The translations under genes and the position numbers were made by a program. Below, piece by piece: positions 8,595 to 15,859 of a stretch of DNA of 64,000 nt. The stretch spans positions 186,001 to 250,000 of the forward strand of contig NZ_JBBVGR010000001.1 in assembly GCF_038148855.1 (NCBI RefSeq), in the 5' to 3' direction. Every line of letters begins with the position of its first letter. Positions within the stretch are counted from its first letter, which is position 1. Under the pieces are notes generated by a model, which saw only the letters and a list, made by a program, of their open reading frames with translations, did not search any database and was not told the origin of the DNA. This DNA is from Phycobacter sedimenti. Its GTDB lineage: Bacteria > Pseudomonadota > Alphaproteobacteria > Rhodobacterales > Rhodobacteraceae.

Positions 8595-9371
8595 TTACCG
8601 CCCTTCGAACTTGGCGGGGCGCTTTTCCATAAAGGCGGTAACCCCTTCGAGGAAATCGCGGGTTTTGCCGCATTCCCCCTGAAGATGCGCTTCGGCAGAC
8701 AATTGTTCGGGCAGGCTGTTCTCATAGCTGCCCCGGATCGCGGTCTTGATGGCGCCAAAAGCCTTGGTCGGCCCATTGGCCAGATAGGCCGCACGGGCGC
8801 GCCAATGGGCGTCAAACTCCGCATCCGGCACCGCTTCCCAGATCATGCCCCAATCGCTGGCCTGTTTGGCCGTAATCTTGTCGGCAAACAATGCGGCCCC
8901 CATCGCCTTGGCCAGCCCCATCTGGCGCGGCAGGAACCAGGTACCGCCCGCATCCGGCATCAGGCCGATCCGGGCAAAAGCCTGCAGGAAATAGGCGCTT
9001 TCGGTGGCGATCACCACGTCCGCCGCCAGCGCAAGGTTCGCCCCTGCCCCGGCCACCGGACCGTTGACAGCCGCCATGGTCGGCACCGGACAGTCATACA
9101 GCGCCTCCAGCATGGGCGTGTATTCATCGCGCAAGGTCCGCTCCAGATCCAGGCTGCCGGATCCCGAAGCGTCGCTCAAGTCCTGGCCGGAACAGAACGC
9201 GCCACCCGCCCCGGTCAGAACCACTGCACGCGCTTCGCCAGCGGCCTGCTTCAGCGCATGGGTGATTTCGGCCCGCATCTGGCCGGTCAGCGCGTTCATC
9301 TTGGTCGGGCGATTGAGGGTAACGACCGCAAGACCGTCATCAAGTGAATAGAGGATATCTTTATAGTCCAT
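8595..9371 (-). CDS. paaG: Crotonase-superfamily enzyme, PaaG-like (ring-1,2-epoxyphenylacetyl-CoA isomerase type)
   Basis: I chose the ATG at 9371, preceded by AAAGGCGAGG, giving 258 residues. The CoA oxyanion-hole motif GAGGAFCSGQDL and the blocks GPVAGAGANLALAADVV, FARIGLMPDAGGTWFLPR and WGMIWEAV are very close to PaaG, which isomerises the epoxide of phenylacetyl-CoA to the oxepin. The two catalytic glutamates of true enoyl-CoA hydratases are replaced by Asn and Ala, while the Asp used by PaaG (MPDAGG) is present. No other phenylacetate genes are nearby. It lies downstream of ccmFH on the same strand. A different CoA substrate is possible. Confidence 0.78.
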   Translation of the reverse strand: MDYKDILYSLDDGLAVVTLNRPTKMNALTGQMRAEITHALKQAAGEARAVVLTGAGGAFCSGQDLSDASGSGSLDLERTLRDEYTPMLEALYDCPVPTMAAVNGPVAGAGANLALAADVVIATESAYFLQAFARIGLMPDAGGTWFLPRQMGLAKAMGAALFADKITAKQASDWGMIWEAVPDAEFDAHWRARAAYLANGPTKAFGAIKTAIRGSYENSLPEQLSAEAHLQGECGKTRDFLEGVTAFMEKRPAKFEGR

Positions 9372-9482
9372 CAGAAAGCCTCGCCTTTCAGTATCGGGGC
9401 ACGCAGATCCATGGAAAGGATGCCCGCAGGGATTTGCGTCATGGTGACGCAAAGCGAAGGGCTGGAAAAGACGGACCCGGCG

Positions 9483-9968
9483 TCACTCATCCATGATTTG
9501 TTTGAGGCGCGCCTGCTCGTCCGGGCTAAGGCCCGCTTCTGCCGTACCCGGCGCCCGCGCGCGACCGCGCAGGTAGGCAGCCGCCAAGAAAAGGGCAGCC
9601 AACAGCATCAAGGGGCCTGCCGCCCAAAGCAGCCAATTGGCACCGCCGGTCGTCGGACGCAGCAGGACGTATTCGCCATACCGATCCACGACAAAATCGA
9701 TCACCTCGGTGTCGCTGTCCCCGGCAACCAGCCGTTCACGCACCAGAATGCGCAGATCACGGGCGAGATCGGCATTGGATTCATCGATATTCTCGTTCCG
9801 GCACACCAGACAACGCAGATCCTTGGACAGCTCTCGCGCCCGCTCCTCCAGTACCGGATCAGGCAGAACCTCATCCGGCTGAACTGCTAGAGAGGCCCCC
9901 GGAACGAGACAGGCAAAACAGACCGCCAGCGCAGCAACCAGGCCTTTGAGATGTGTCATGCCCATCAT
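9483..9968 (-). CDS. ccmH: Cytochrome c-type biogenesis protein CcmH
   Basis: A 161-residue protein with an N-terminal signal segment (LVAALAVCFACLVPGASLA), the thiol-disulfide motif LRCLVCRNENI (Cys53-x-x-Cys56) and one C-terminal membrane helix (WLLWAAGPLMLLAALFLAAA). CcmH reduces apocytochrome c thiols at the periplasmic face so that the CcmF haem lyase can attach haem. Its ATG overlaps the ccmF stop as ATGA, so translation is coupled. Alternative in-frame ATGs lie three and nine bases downstream. Confidence 0.93.
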   Translation of the reverse strand: MMGMTHLKGLVAALAVCFACLVPGASLAVQPDEVLPDPVLEERARELSKDLRCLVCRNENIDESNADLARDLRILVRERLVAGDSDTEVIDFVVDRYGEYVLLRPTTGGANWLLWAAGPLMLLAALFLAAAYLRGRARAPGTAEAGLSPDEQARLKQIMDE

Positions 9969-11929
9969 TCTGCAGGCACCTTTGCAGCCGAGGTCTTCCG
10001 CGCGCCTGCGGCAACACGGAAGCGCCGGTCGCTGAGGCTGAGGAAGCCGCCAAGGGCCATCAGGATACATCCGCCCCAGATCCAGTTGGCCAGGGGTTTG
10101 ATGTAGGTGCGCACGGTCCAGCCGCCATCGTCCTGCTGGTCGCCGATGACCACGTAGATGTCACGCAGGACCTGGTAATCGATGGCGGCTTCGGTGGTGG
10201 GCATCTTGGCGACCGGATAGTCGCGTTTTTCCGGGTACAGTACCGCCACATCCGCTCCGTCGCGGAAGACGCTCACTGTGCCCATCGTGGTGAAGTAGTT
10301 CGGGCCGCGCGCGCGTTCGACCGAATCCAGCACCAGCTCATACGACCCCACGGTGAATGGCTCTCCGATCTGGGCCACGCGAATGTCCTCTTCCTCCCAT
10401 GCGGTCAGCCCGGCGATCGCGAACATGGTGATGCCAAGCCCCGCATGAGCCACGGCCTTGCCCCAGTCTGCGCGAGGCAGACGCAAGAGCCGGGCTGCGC
10501 GCCCGCCCTGCCCGGTCCGCGACCACAAGTCAGCGGCCGCGCCAAAGACCATCCAGGCACCAAGGAACAACCCCACTGGACCCAGCGCCGAACGACCCGT
10601 TTGCATGGCCCAAGCCAGTACCGCCAAGGCAAGTGACAGGATCAGCACATAGCGGAGATACCAGACCGTCTGCCCGATACGCCCCCGTTTCCAGGGCATC
10701 ATGGCCCCGATTGGCAGAATCGCCCCGAGGATCACCATGAACGGCGTAAAGGCTGCGTTGAAGAACGGCGGACCAACGCTCAGCTTGCGATCAAAGGCCA
10801 TCTCGGCCACCACGGGCCAGAGCGTGCCAAAGAACACCACAAAGCAGCTCACCGCCAGAAGGATATTGTTGGCCACAAGCGCGCCTTCGCGGCTGACGAC
10901 CCCAAAGACGCCCTTGGCCTGCATTTCCTGAGCGCGCGCCGCAAACAGCGTCAGCGCGCCACCGGTGAAGAACGCCAGAATCATGAGAATGAAAACGCCC
11001 CGTTCGGGATCATTTGCAAAGGCGTGGACCGAGGTCAAAAGACCGGACCGTACGATGAAGGTCCCGATCAGCGAGAAACCGAAGGCAAGGATCGCCAAGA
11101 GGATCGTCCAGCTTTTCAGCGCTTCGCGCTTTTCCACCACGATAGCGGAATGCAGGAGCGCGGCCGCCAAAAGCCAGGGCATGAACGAGGCATTCTCGAC
11201 CGGGTCCCAGAACCAGAAGCCGCCCCAGCCCAGTTCGTAGTACGCCCACCACGAGCCAAGAGCGATGCCGATGGTCAGAAAGATCCATGCTGCCAGCGTC
11301 CAGGGGCGCACCCAGCGCCCCCAGGCCGCGTCGATCCGCCCCTCGATCAGGGCCGCAACGGCAAAGGAAAAGGCCATCGAAAGCCCAACATATCCGAGAT
11401 AAAGGAACGGCGGATGGAAGGCGAGGCCGGGATCCTGCAACAGCGGGTTGAGGTCCTGCCCGTCGAAGGGTGGAACCGCCAGCCGCAGGAACGGATTGGA
11501 AGTGAACAGGATGAAGGCAAAAAACGCTACGCCAATGGCAGCCTGAACGGCCAGAACACGCGCTTTCAGGGTTTGCGGCAACCCCCCTCCAAAAACCGAA
11601 GCCAAGGCGCCAAAGAGGCTCACGATCAGCACCCAAAGCAGCATGGAGCCTTCATGGTTTCCCCAGGTACCGGAAATCTTGTAGAGCATCGGCTTGGCCG
11701 AATGGCTGTTCAGCGTCACAAGCCGCAGCGAAAAGTCGGATGTGACAAAGGCCCAGACCAGCGCCGCGAAGGAAAAGGCGGTAAAGAAGAATTGCGCCTG
11801 CGCGGCAGGTTCGGCGACGGCCATCCAGCCGGGCCAGCGTTTATGGGCACCCACCATGGGCACGACCATCTGAACGATGGCGACCATGAAGGCGAGGATG
11901 AGGGCGAAGTGACCGAGTTCTGTAATCAT
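9965..11929 (-). CDS. ccmF: Haem lyase CcmF (CcmF/NrfE family)
   Basis: A 654-residue polytopic inner-membrane protein that joins haem delivered by CcmE to apocytochrome c. The tryptophan-rich WWD motif is WGGFWFWDPVENASFMPWL at about residues 233-251. TWGNHEGSMLLWV is a further conserved block. A periplasmic domain lies near the C terminus before the last helix. It is translationally coupled to ccmH. The gene normally found just upstream, ccmE, is not present here: only 78 bases separate ccmF from the holin gene. No clear Shine-Dalgarno sequence precedes the ATG. Confidence 0.95.
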   Translation of the reverse strand: MITELGHFALILAFMVAIVQMVVPMVGAHKRWPGWMAVAEPAAQAQFFFTAFSFAALVWAFVTSDFSLRLVTLNSHSAKPMLYKISGTWGNHEGSMLLWVLIVSLFGALASVFGGGLPQTLKARVLAVQAAIGVAFFAFILFTSNPFLRLAVPPFDGQDLNPLLQDPGLAFHPPFLYLGYVGLSMAFSFAVAALIEGRIDAAWGRWVRPWTLAAWIFLTIGIALGSWWAYYELGWGGFWFWDPVENASFMPWLLAAALLHSAIVVEKREALKSWTILLAILAFGFSLIGTFIVRSGLLTSVHAFANDPERGVFILMILAFFTGGALTLFAARAQEMQAKGVFGVVSREGALVANNILLAVSCFVVFFGTLWPVVAEMAFDRKLSVGPPFFNAAFTPFMVILGAILPIGAMMPWKRGRIGQTVWYLRYVLILSLALAVLAWAMQTGRSALGPVGLFLGAWMVFGAAADLWSRTGQGGRAARLLRLPRADWGKAVAHAGLGITMFAIAGLTAWEEEDIRVAQIGEPFTVGSYELVLDSVERARGPNYFTTMGTVSVFRDGADVAVLYPEKRDYPVAKMPTTEAAIDYQVLRDIYVVIGDQQDDGGWTVRTYIKPLANWIWGGCILMALGGFLSLSDRRFRVAAGARKTSAAKVPAE

Positions 11930-12007
11930 GCAGGAGTTATAATCCGTCCCCGAGGCCGCGCCAATGGCATTCGGCGCGTCCAGCCGCCGCAGCCCACGAT
12001 TTCGTGA

Positions 12008-12574
12008 TCAGCTTTCAGATTGTGCAGAAACCTGCTGTCGCTCGCTTGCGCGCCAGGCGCTGAGGGCGGCATTTTCTGCCTCTGCAAGACGGGTGGCAGG
12101 CCCGGTTTGCGGCCTGTCGTCTTCCGTCAGGCCGCGCCTTTTTCCTGTGACCTCAGGCACCAAGGCCAGCATCTGCGTCAGGCTGCGCTGAAAGTCCTGG
12201 CTTTTGGCCTGATGCCGCGCACCGAAGTAAAAGGAAACGATCACACCCAAAAGCCACCAGAGCGGCTCTGGCACCAACAGAAGCCCCTCCATGCGCAGCG
12301 CAAACCAGACCGGATCCACCATTGCTGAGGACAGAAGCAAGAGCGTGGCAAAGGCGAGCATGGGGCGCGGCAGCCGATTGAGCCCGTCGATGACCGTGTC
12401 GAAGGTGCTCCGCTCGGCCCTTGCGAATTCTGCCGCGAATTGATCCAGAGCCGCCTTGCGATCCTGGTGTGCACGCTCGGCCCCGGCCTCAGCGTTTTCG
12501 CGGAACACTTCAACCGTTTCACGCAAAACGTTGCGATCAAGCCCAATGAGCGCATCAAACAAAGCCTTGATCAT
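12008..12574 (-). CDS. Holin family protein of GTA type (3-TM holin, PF11351-like)
   Basis: I use the ATG at 12574, preceded by GAAGGG and only four bases after the endolysin stop, giving 188 residues. The N-terminal ~75 residues are charged and helical (MIKALFDALIGLDRN..., ERAHQDRKAALDQF). A hydrophobic block of two to three helices follows (MLAFATLLLLSSAMVDPVWF, WWLLGVIVSFYFGA), then a polar tail. This layout and the endolysin partner match the holin of the Rhodobacter capsulatus GTA lysis pair. It would form lesions that let the muramidase reach the wall and release particles. No GTA structural genes lie in the window. Confidence 0.8.
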   Translation of the reverse strand: MIKALFDALIGLDRNVLRETVEVFRENAEAGAERAHQDRKAALDQFAAEFARAERSTFDTVIDGLNRLPRPMLAFATLLLLSSAMVDPVWFALRMEGLLLVPEPLWWLLGVIVSFYFGARHQAKSQDFQRSLTQMLALVPEVTGKRRGLTEDDRPQTGPATRLAEAENAALSAWRASERQQVSAQSES

Positions 12575-12578
12575 CAGA

Positions 12579-13190
12579 TCACCCTTCCCATCCGGCCACC
12601 CGCGCCCGAAACGCGGCCGCATCCATGTGATATTTCTTAGAAACGAACTCTTCGGCCCGGCGGATCCAGCCGCCTTTGTGGCCCGCCCGCGTGCGGGCAT
12701 ATTTGCGGCTGGCAGGCCGCCGATCAGCCAGATCAAAATAGTAGCTGCGCCTTGCGATTCCGTAAGCATCCCTGAGGCTTACAGCATCGACCCGAGCCGC
12801 CCGATGAGCCGCCGACGCAGTCTGCGGTCCCACCACGCCATCCACAGCCACATCAAAGCCCATCTGCACCAGCAGACGCTGCAGGATGCGGATCGCGTTG
12901 CCGCCGGCATTGACATACATGTCAAAAACGCTGGCCTGCAGGACCGCGGGCAATCGTCCCAATCCGGGACGGTCAAAATACTCTTTCATGAACAGGCCTA
13001 TCGCCTGCTCGCGGCTCAGCGCCTTGACGTCCCTGATGTCCACCTGCCCGTCTCCCGTAAGATCCAGACCAAGACGTCGCAGGGTGTGGATGGTCACCCC
13101 ATGGTTGGTCGCGCCGCCGGGATCGTGGGGATCATTCACATAGCCGCCCTCACGGCGCACAATCTCCTCGGCGATGTTTCTGACCGTCAT
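12579..13190 (-). CDS. GH108 N-acetylmuramidase, GTA-type endolysin
   Basis: A 203-residue glycoside hydrolase family 108 muramidase without a signal peptide. The catalytic Glu is in REGGYVNDPHDPGGATNHGV near residue 13. A C-terminal peptidoglycan-binding-like block contains DVAVDGVVGPQTASAAH. It cleaves the glycan backbone of peptidoglycan once the holin opens the inner membrane. It is followed four bases later by the holin gene, so the two form a two-gene lysis cassette. No CtrA box (TTAA-N7-TTAA) is visible in the ~160 bases upstream. Confidence 0.88.
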   Translation of the reverse strand: MTVRNIAEEIVRREGGYVNDPHDPGGATNHGVTIHTLRRLGLDLTGDGQVDIRDVKALSREQAIGLFMKEYFDRPGLGRLPAVLQASVFDMYVNAGGNAIRILQRLLVQMGFDVAVDGVVGPQTASAAHRAARVDAVSLRDAYGIARRSYYFDLADRRPASRKYARTRAGHKGGWIRRAEEFVSKKYHMDAAAFRARVAGWEG

Positions 13191-13347
13191 GGGAACGCCT
13201 GCTTTCTGGTGAGCCTCAATGATGGCAAAGACTCACTGACCATGTCTTTTCGCGCCGCGCGGGACCATGGCAACACGGCAGTCTTGGGTTGTTTCTGCCG
13301 CCCCTCGTCTGATAGGCGGGTTCATCAAAACAGCCCAAGGCAACGAT

Positions 13348-14238
13348 ATGACGCAGAACTCAATCAAGGTGGTCGACCGGGCAACGGGAAAGACCTTCGA
13401 CGAGGTGATCCTTGGCGAGAAATGGATTCGCTGGGCCTATCAGGATGCCGGCTCCAGCCTGCTTGAACGGGTTCTGTTTCGCTCTTCTCTTGTCAGCCGC
13501 CTGTTCGGCGCCTGGTTCGACTCGCCGCTGTCGCGCGGCAAGATCGCTTCGGTGATTGACGAGCTGTCCATCGACATGAAAGAAGCCCGCGATCCCGTTG
13601 AAAGCTTTGCGTGTTTCAACGACTTTTTTGTTCGCCACCTGAAACCTGAAGCGCGCCCCTTTGACGAGGACCCGCACCAGATCGTCTCGCCTGCGGACGG
13701 GCGGGTCCTGGTGTTTCCCAAGCTGGACGAGGATGTCTTTGTCCCCGTCAAAGGCCATCCGATGTCGATCCGCACCATGCTGCCAGGCCTCTATGAGCGG
13801 TTTCTGGGCGGCGCACTGGCCATCATGCGCCTGTGCCCTGCCGATTATCACCGCTATCACTTCCCAACTGCAGGCCGGATCGTCGAAAGCCATGACATTC
13901 CCGGAGCGCTCCATTCGGTGAACCCAATCGCCCTGGGCGCGGGCCCCGATGTCTTTGGCGCCAACAAACGCAGCCTGACTCTGATCGAAACCGAAACCGC
14001 AGGCACAATGTGTTTCGTCGAAGTGGGCGCATTTGGCGTTGGCTCCATCGTCAACACGACGACCGCCGGAACCGTCACCAAGATGCAGGAAAAGGGTTAC
14101 TTCAAGTTTGGTGGATCGACCGTCGTCGTTGTCTTCGAACCCGGCAAGATCCGCTTTTCCGATGACCTGATTTCCAACAGTGACAAAGGGTTGGAAACTC
14201 TTGTTAAGGTTGGCCAACCCCTTGCAACGGCCCTGTAG
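13348..14238 (+). CDS. psd: Phosphatidylserine decarboxylase proenzyme
   Basis: I place the start at the ATG at 13348 (AAGG about ten bases upstream), giving 296 residues. The enzyme is made as a proenzyme that self-cleaves before the serine of GGST (YFKFGGSTVVVVF, about residue 258), creating a pyruvoyl prosthetic group. It converts phosphatidylserine to phosphatidylethanolamine at the inner membrane. ADYHRYHFPTAG and VGAFGVGSIV are conserved blocks. The GGST rather than LGST site is the variant of the type II proteins. It is convergent with the thioesterase gene, with three bases between stops. Confidence 0.93.
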   Translation: MTQNSIKVVDRATGKTFDEVILGEKWIRWAYQDAGSSLLERVLFRSSLVSRLFGAWFDSPLSRGKIASVIDELSIDMKEARDPVESFACFNDFFVRHLKPEARPFDEDPHQIVSPADGRVLVFPKLDEDVFVPVKGHPMSIRTMLPGLYERFLGGALAIMRLCPADYHRYHFPTAGRIVESHDIPGALHSVNPIALGAGPDVFGANKRSLTLIETETAGTMCFVEVGAFGVGSIVNTTTAGTVTKMQEKGYFKFGGSTVVVVFEPGKIRFSDDLISNSDKGLETLVKVGQPLATAL

Positions 14239-14241
14239 GCG

Positions 14242-14664
14242 CTATTTCTCAGGTGGGATCGAATAGGTCATGGTAGAGCGCGCCACCATCTTGTCCGACC
14301 CGTCCGAGAACATGTGCACATCCCCCACCGCCAGTGAGCGCCCAAGCTTCAGCAAGGTTCCCCTGGCGATCAGATCAACGCCCGCCTCTGGCTTGCGCAT
14401 GAAATCAAGCGAGCAGTTGGTCGTGACCGCCAGCGCCTTGCGCCCGAGCCGAGACAGAACAAGCCCATAGACGGTCACATCCGCCAGCGCAAACATCGAC
14501 GGGCCAGAGACGGTGCCGCCGGGTCGCAGATGCCGCTCGGCCGTCAGCAGGCGCATTGTGATCCCGGCCTCGGTCAGCTCATCAATTGCAAAATCGTCCG
14601 CAACCTGTGGAAATATCTCCGACATGTAGGCGGACAGCCCCGCCGCATCAAAAGCCAATCCCAT
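14242..14664 (-). CDS. PaaI-family hotdog-fold acyl-CoA thioesterase
   Basis: A 140-residue protein starting at the ATG at 14664, preceded by GGAGAAGG. The PaaI/YdiI-like hotdog signature is RPGGTVSGPSMFALADVTVY. ALAVTTNCSLDFMRKP and ARGTLLKLGRSLAVGDV are further family blocks. Such enzymes hydrolyse acyl-CoA or aryl-CoA thioesters in the cytoplasm. The substrate cannot be read from the sequence. It is divergent from the crotonase at 14723, so the two may share a promoter region of about 58 bases. Confidence 0.85.
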   Translation of the reverse strand: MGLAFDAAGLSAYMSEIFPQVADDFAIDELTEAGITMRLLTAERHLRPGGTVSGPSMFALADVTVYGLVLSRLGRKALAVTTNCSLDFMRKPEAGVDLIARGTLLKLGRSLAVGDVHMFSDGSDKMVARSTMTYSIPPEK

Positions 14665-14722
14665 GCTTTTCCTTCTCCCTTGTCCACCATAGAGTTGCCC
14701 CAAACAGGGTCAGGAGGACAAG

Positions 14723-15511
14723 ATGACAATTCTGGAACGTCGCGACGCGGATGGCGTTGCCCATCTTATAATGAACGCACCCGAGCGGCTGAATGCGCTC
14801 TCGGATGAGATGCTGGCAGCGCTGCAGGAACAGATCGATGCCCTGCAGGGGGACAGCGCCATCAAGGCGGTGGTGATCTCTGGTGCGGGCAAGGCTTTCT
14901 GCGCGGGCCATGATATCCGACAGATGACCGCAGGCCGCGAGGCTGCGGACGGTGGAAAGGCCTATTTCCAGGATCTGTTTGCACGCTGCACCTCGGTCAT
15001 GCTGGGGTTGCAACGCCTGCCCCAGCCGGTGATTGCGCAGGTACACGGGATTGCAACGGCTGCGGGTTGCCAGCTGGTGGCGTCCTGCGATCTGGCCGTG
15101 GCGGCGGATGACACGCGCTTTGGCGTCAATGGCGTCAACATCGGATTGTTCTGCTCGACCCCCATGGTGGCGCTGTCGCGAAACATCCCGCGCAAACATG
15201 CGTTTGAACTGCTGACCACCGGTGAATTCATGTCCGCCACGCGCGCTGCCGATCTGGGCCTGATCAACCGGGCCGTTCCGGCCGACACGCTTGAGGCTGA
15301 AACCCGGAAACTGGCAACAACCATCGCCGCCAAGCTGGGCTCCGCCGTCAAGATCGGCAAGGAAGCCTATTACCGGCAGTTGGAAATGCCCCTCGAGGAA
15401 GCCTACGCCTATACCAGCGGGGTGATCGTGGAGAATCTGATGCACCGCGATACAATCGAAGGGCTGGCGGCGTTTATCGAAAAGCGCCCACCGAACTGGG
15501 AAAAGAGCTGA
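14723..15511 (+). CDS. Crotonase-superfamily protein, ECHDC3-like
   Basis: A 262-residue enoyl-CoA hydratase/isomerase family member; CAGGAGGACAAG precedes the ATG. GAGKAFCAGHDI forms the CoA oxyanion hole. The blocks GIATAAGCQLVASCDLAVA and FGVNGVNIGLFCSTPMVALS resemble mitochondrial ECHDC3-type proteins. Both catalytic glutamates of classic hydratases are absent (Gln in GCQLVA, Asn in VNGVNIG), so ordinary hydration is unlikely. The reaction is unknown. The divergent PaaI-type thioesterase suggests a shared role in CoA-thioester clean-up, which is inference. Confidence 0.83.
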   Translation: MTILERRDADGVAHLIMNAPERLNALSDEMLAALQEQIDALQGDSAIKAVVISGAGKAFCAGHDIRQMTAGREAADGGKAYFQDLFARCTSVMLGLQRLPQPVIAQVHGIATAAGCQLVASCDLAVAADDTRFGVNGVNIGLFCSTPMVALSRNIPRKHAFELLTTGEFMSATRAADLGLINRAVPADTLEAETRKLATTIAAKLGSAVKIGKEAYYRQLEMPLEEAYAYTSGVIVENLMHRDTIEGLAAFIEKRPPNWEKS

Positions 15512-15600
15512 ATTTTCCGAAAATTTATGACAAGTTCAGCCTTTGTTTACAATTGACCGGGTATTGTTTCCATATCCGGTCTTTCAAAAAAGGCAGGATC

Positions 15601-15693
15601 ATGGCAAAGATTGGGCACCGGTCACAGACCGGTCACAATTTTGGGTCGCTGCGTCGGAAGGTCCCTCCGATCCGGGTCTCTCTCCCCGGCTGA
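15601..15693 (+). CDS. Possible 30-residue leader peptide or small basic protein
   Basis: ATG at 15601 follows a good Shine-Dalgarno stretch (AAGGCAGGATC). The frame runs 30 codons to TGA at 15691-15693. The peptide is basic (MAKIGHRSQTGHNFGSLRRK, then ten more residues). Its codons lie across a set of strong hairpins (see 15617-15719), the geometry expected of a leader peptide controlling downstream folding, but no run of a single amino acid stands out. A weak promoter candidate is TTTACA at 15546 with TCCATA 17 bases later. It could equally be a chance ORF. Confidence 0.35.
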   Translation: MAKIGHRSQTGHNFGSLRRKVPPIRVSLPG

Positions 15694-15719
15694 CATACCC
15701 GCCGCAGCGACCCCAAAAT
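15617..15719 (+). ncRNA. Unassigned structured RNA candidate upstream of trmFO
   Basis: Four nested or adjacent stems are visible. ACCGGTC/GACCGGT (15617-15623 with 15627-15633) is a perfect 7-bp hairpin with an ACA loop. ATTTTGGGTCGCTGCG (15638-15653) pairs with CGCAGCGACCCCAAAAT (15703-15719) with one bulged base. Inside that long stem are TCGGA/TCCGA (15654-15670) and CCGGG/CCCGG (15672-15689). The result is a three-way junction next to a hairpin. C8 and A8 tracts follow at 15720-15735. It does not match tRNA, SRP RNA, or a hammerhead core. The strand is uncertain because inverted repeats fold either way. Confidence 0.5.
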
Positions 15720-15859
15720 CCCCCCCCAAAAAAAACCTCCACCTACCTCGCACCAGGTGCACAGGCCGATACTTGGATTCATGGACGCTCGTTCATCGAA
15801 TACGGTCGACCGCGCCTGTCGTATTGCGCAAGGGCCGAAGCTGCCCTATGTGGCACGTC

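Noticed and set aside
15638..15719. Hammerhead-type ribozyme from the three-way junction
   Set aside because: The junction lacks the conserved CUGAUGA and GAAA core; CTGACAT is the nearest match.
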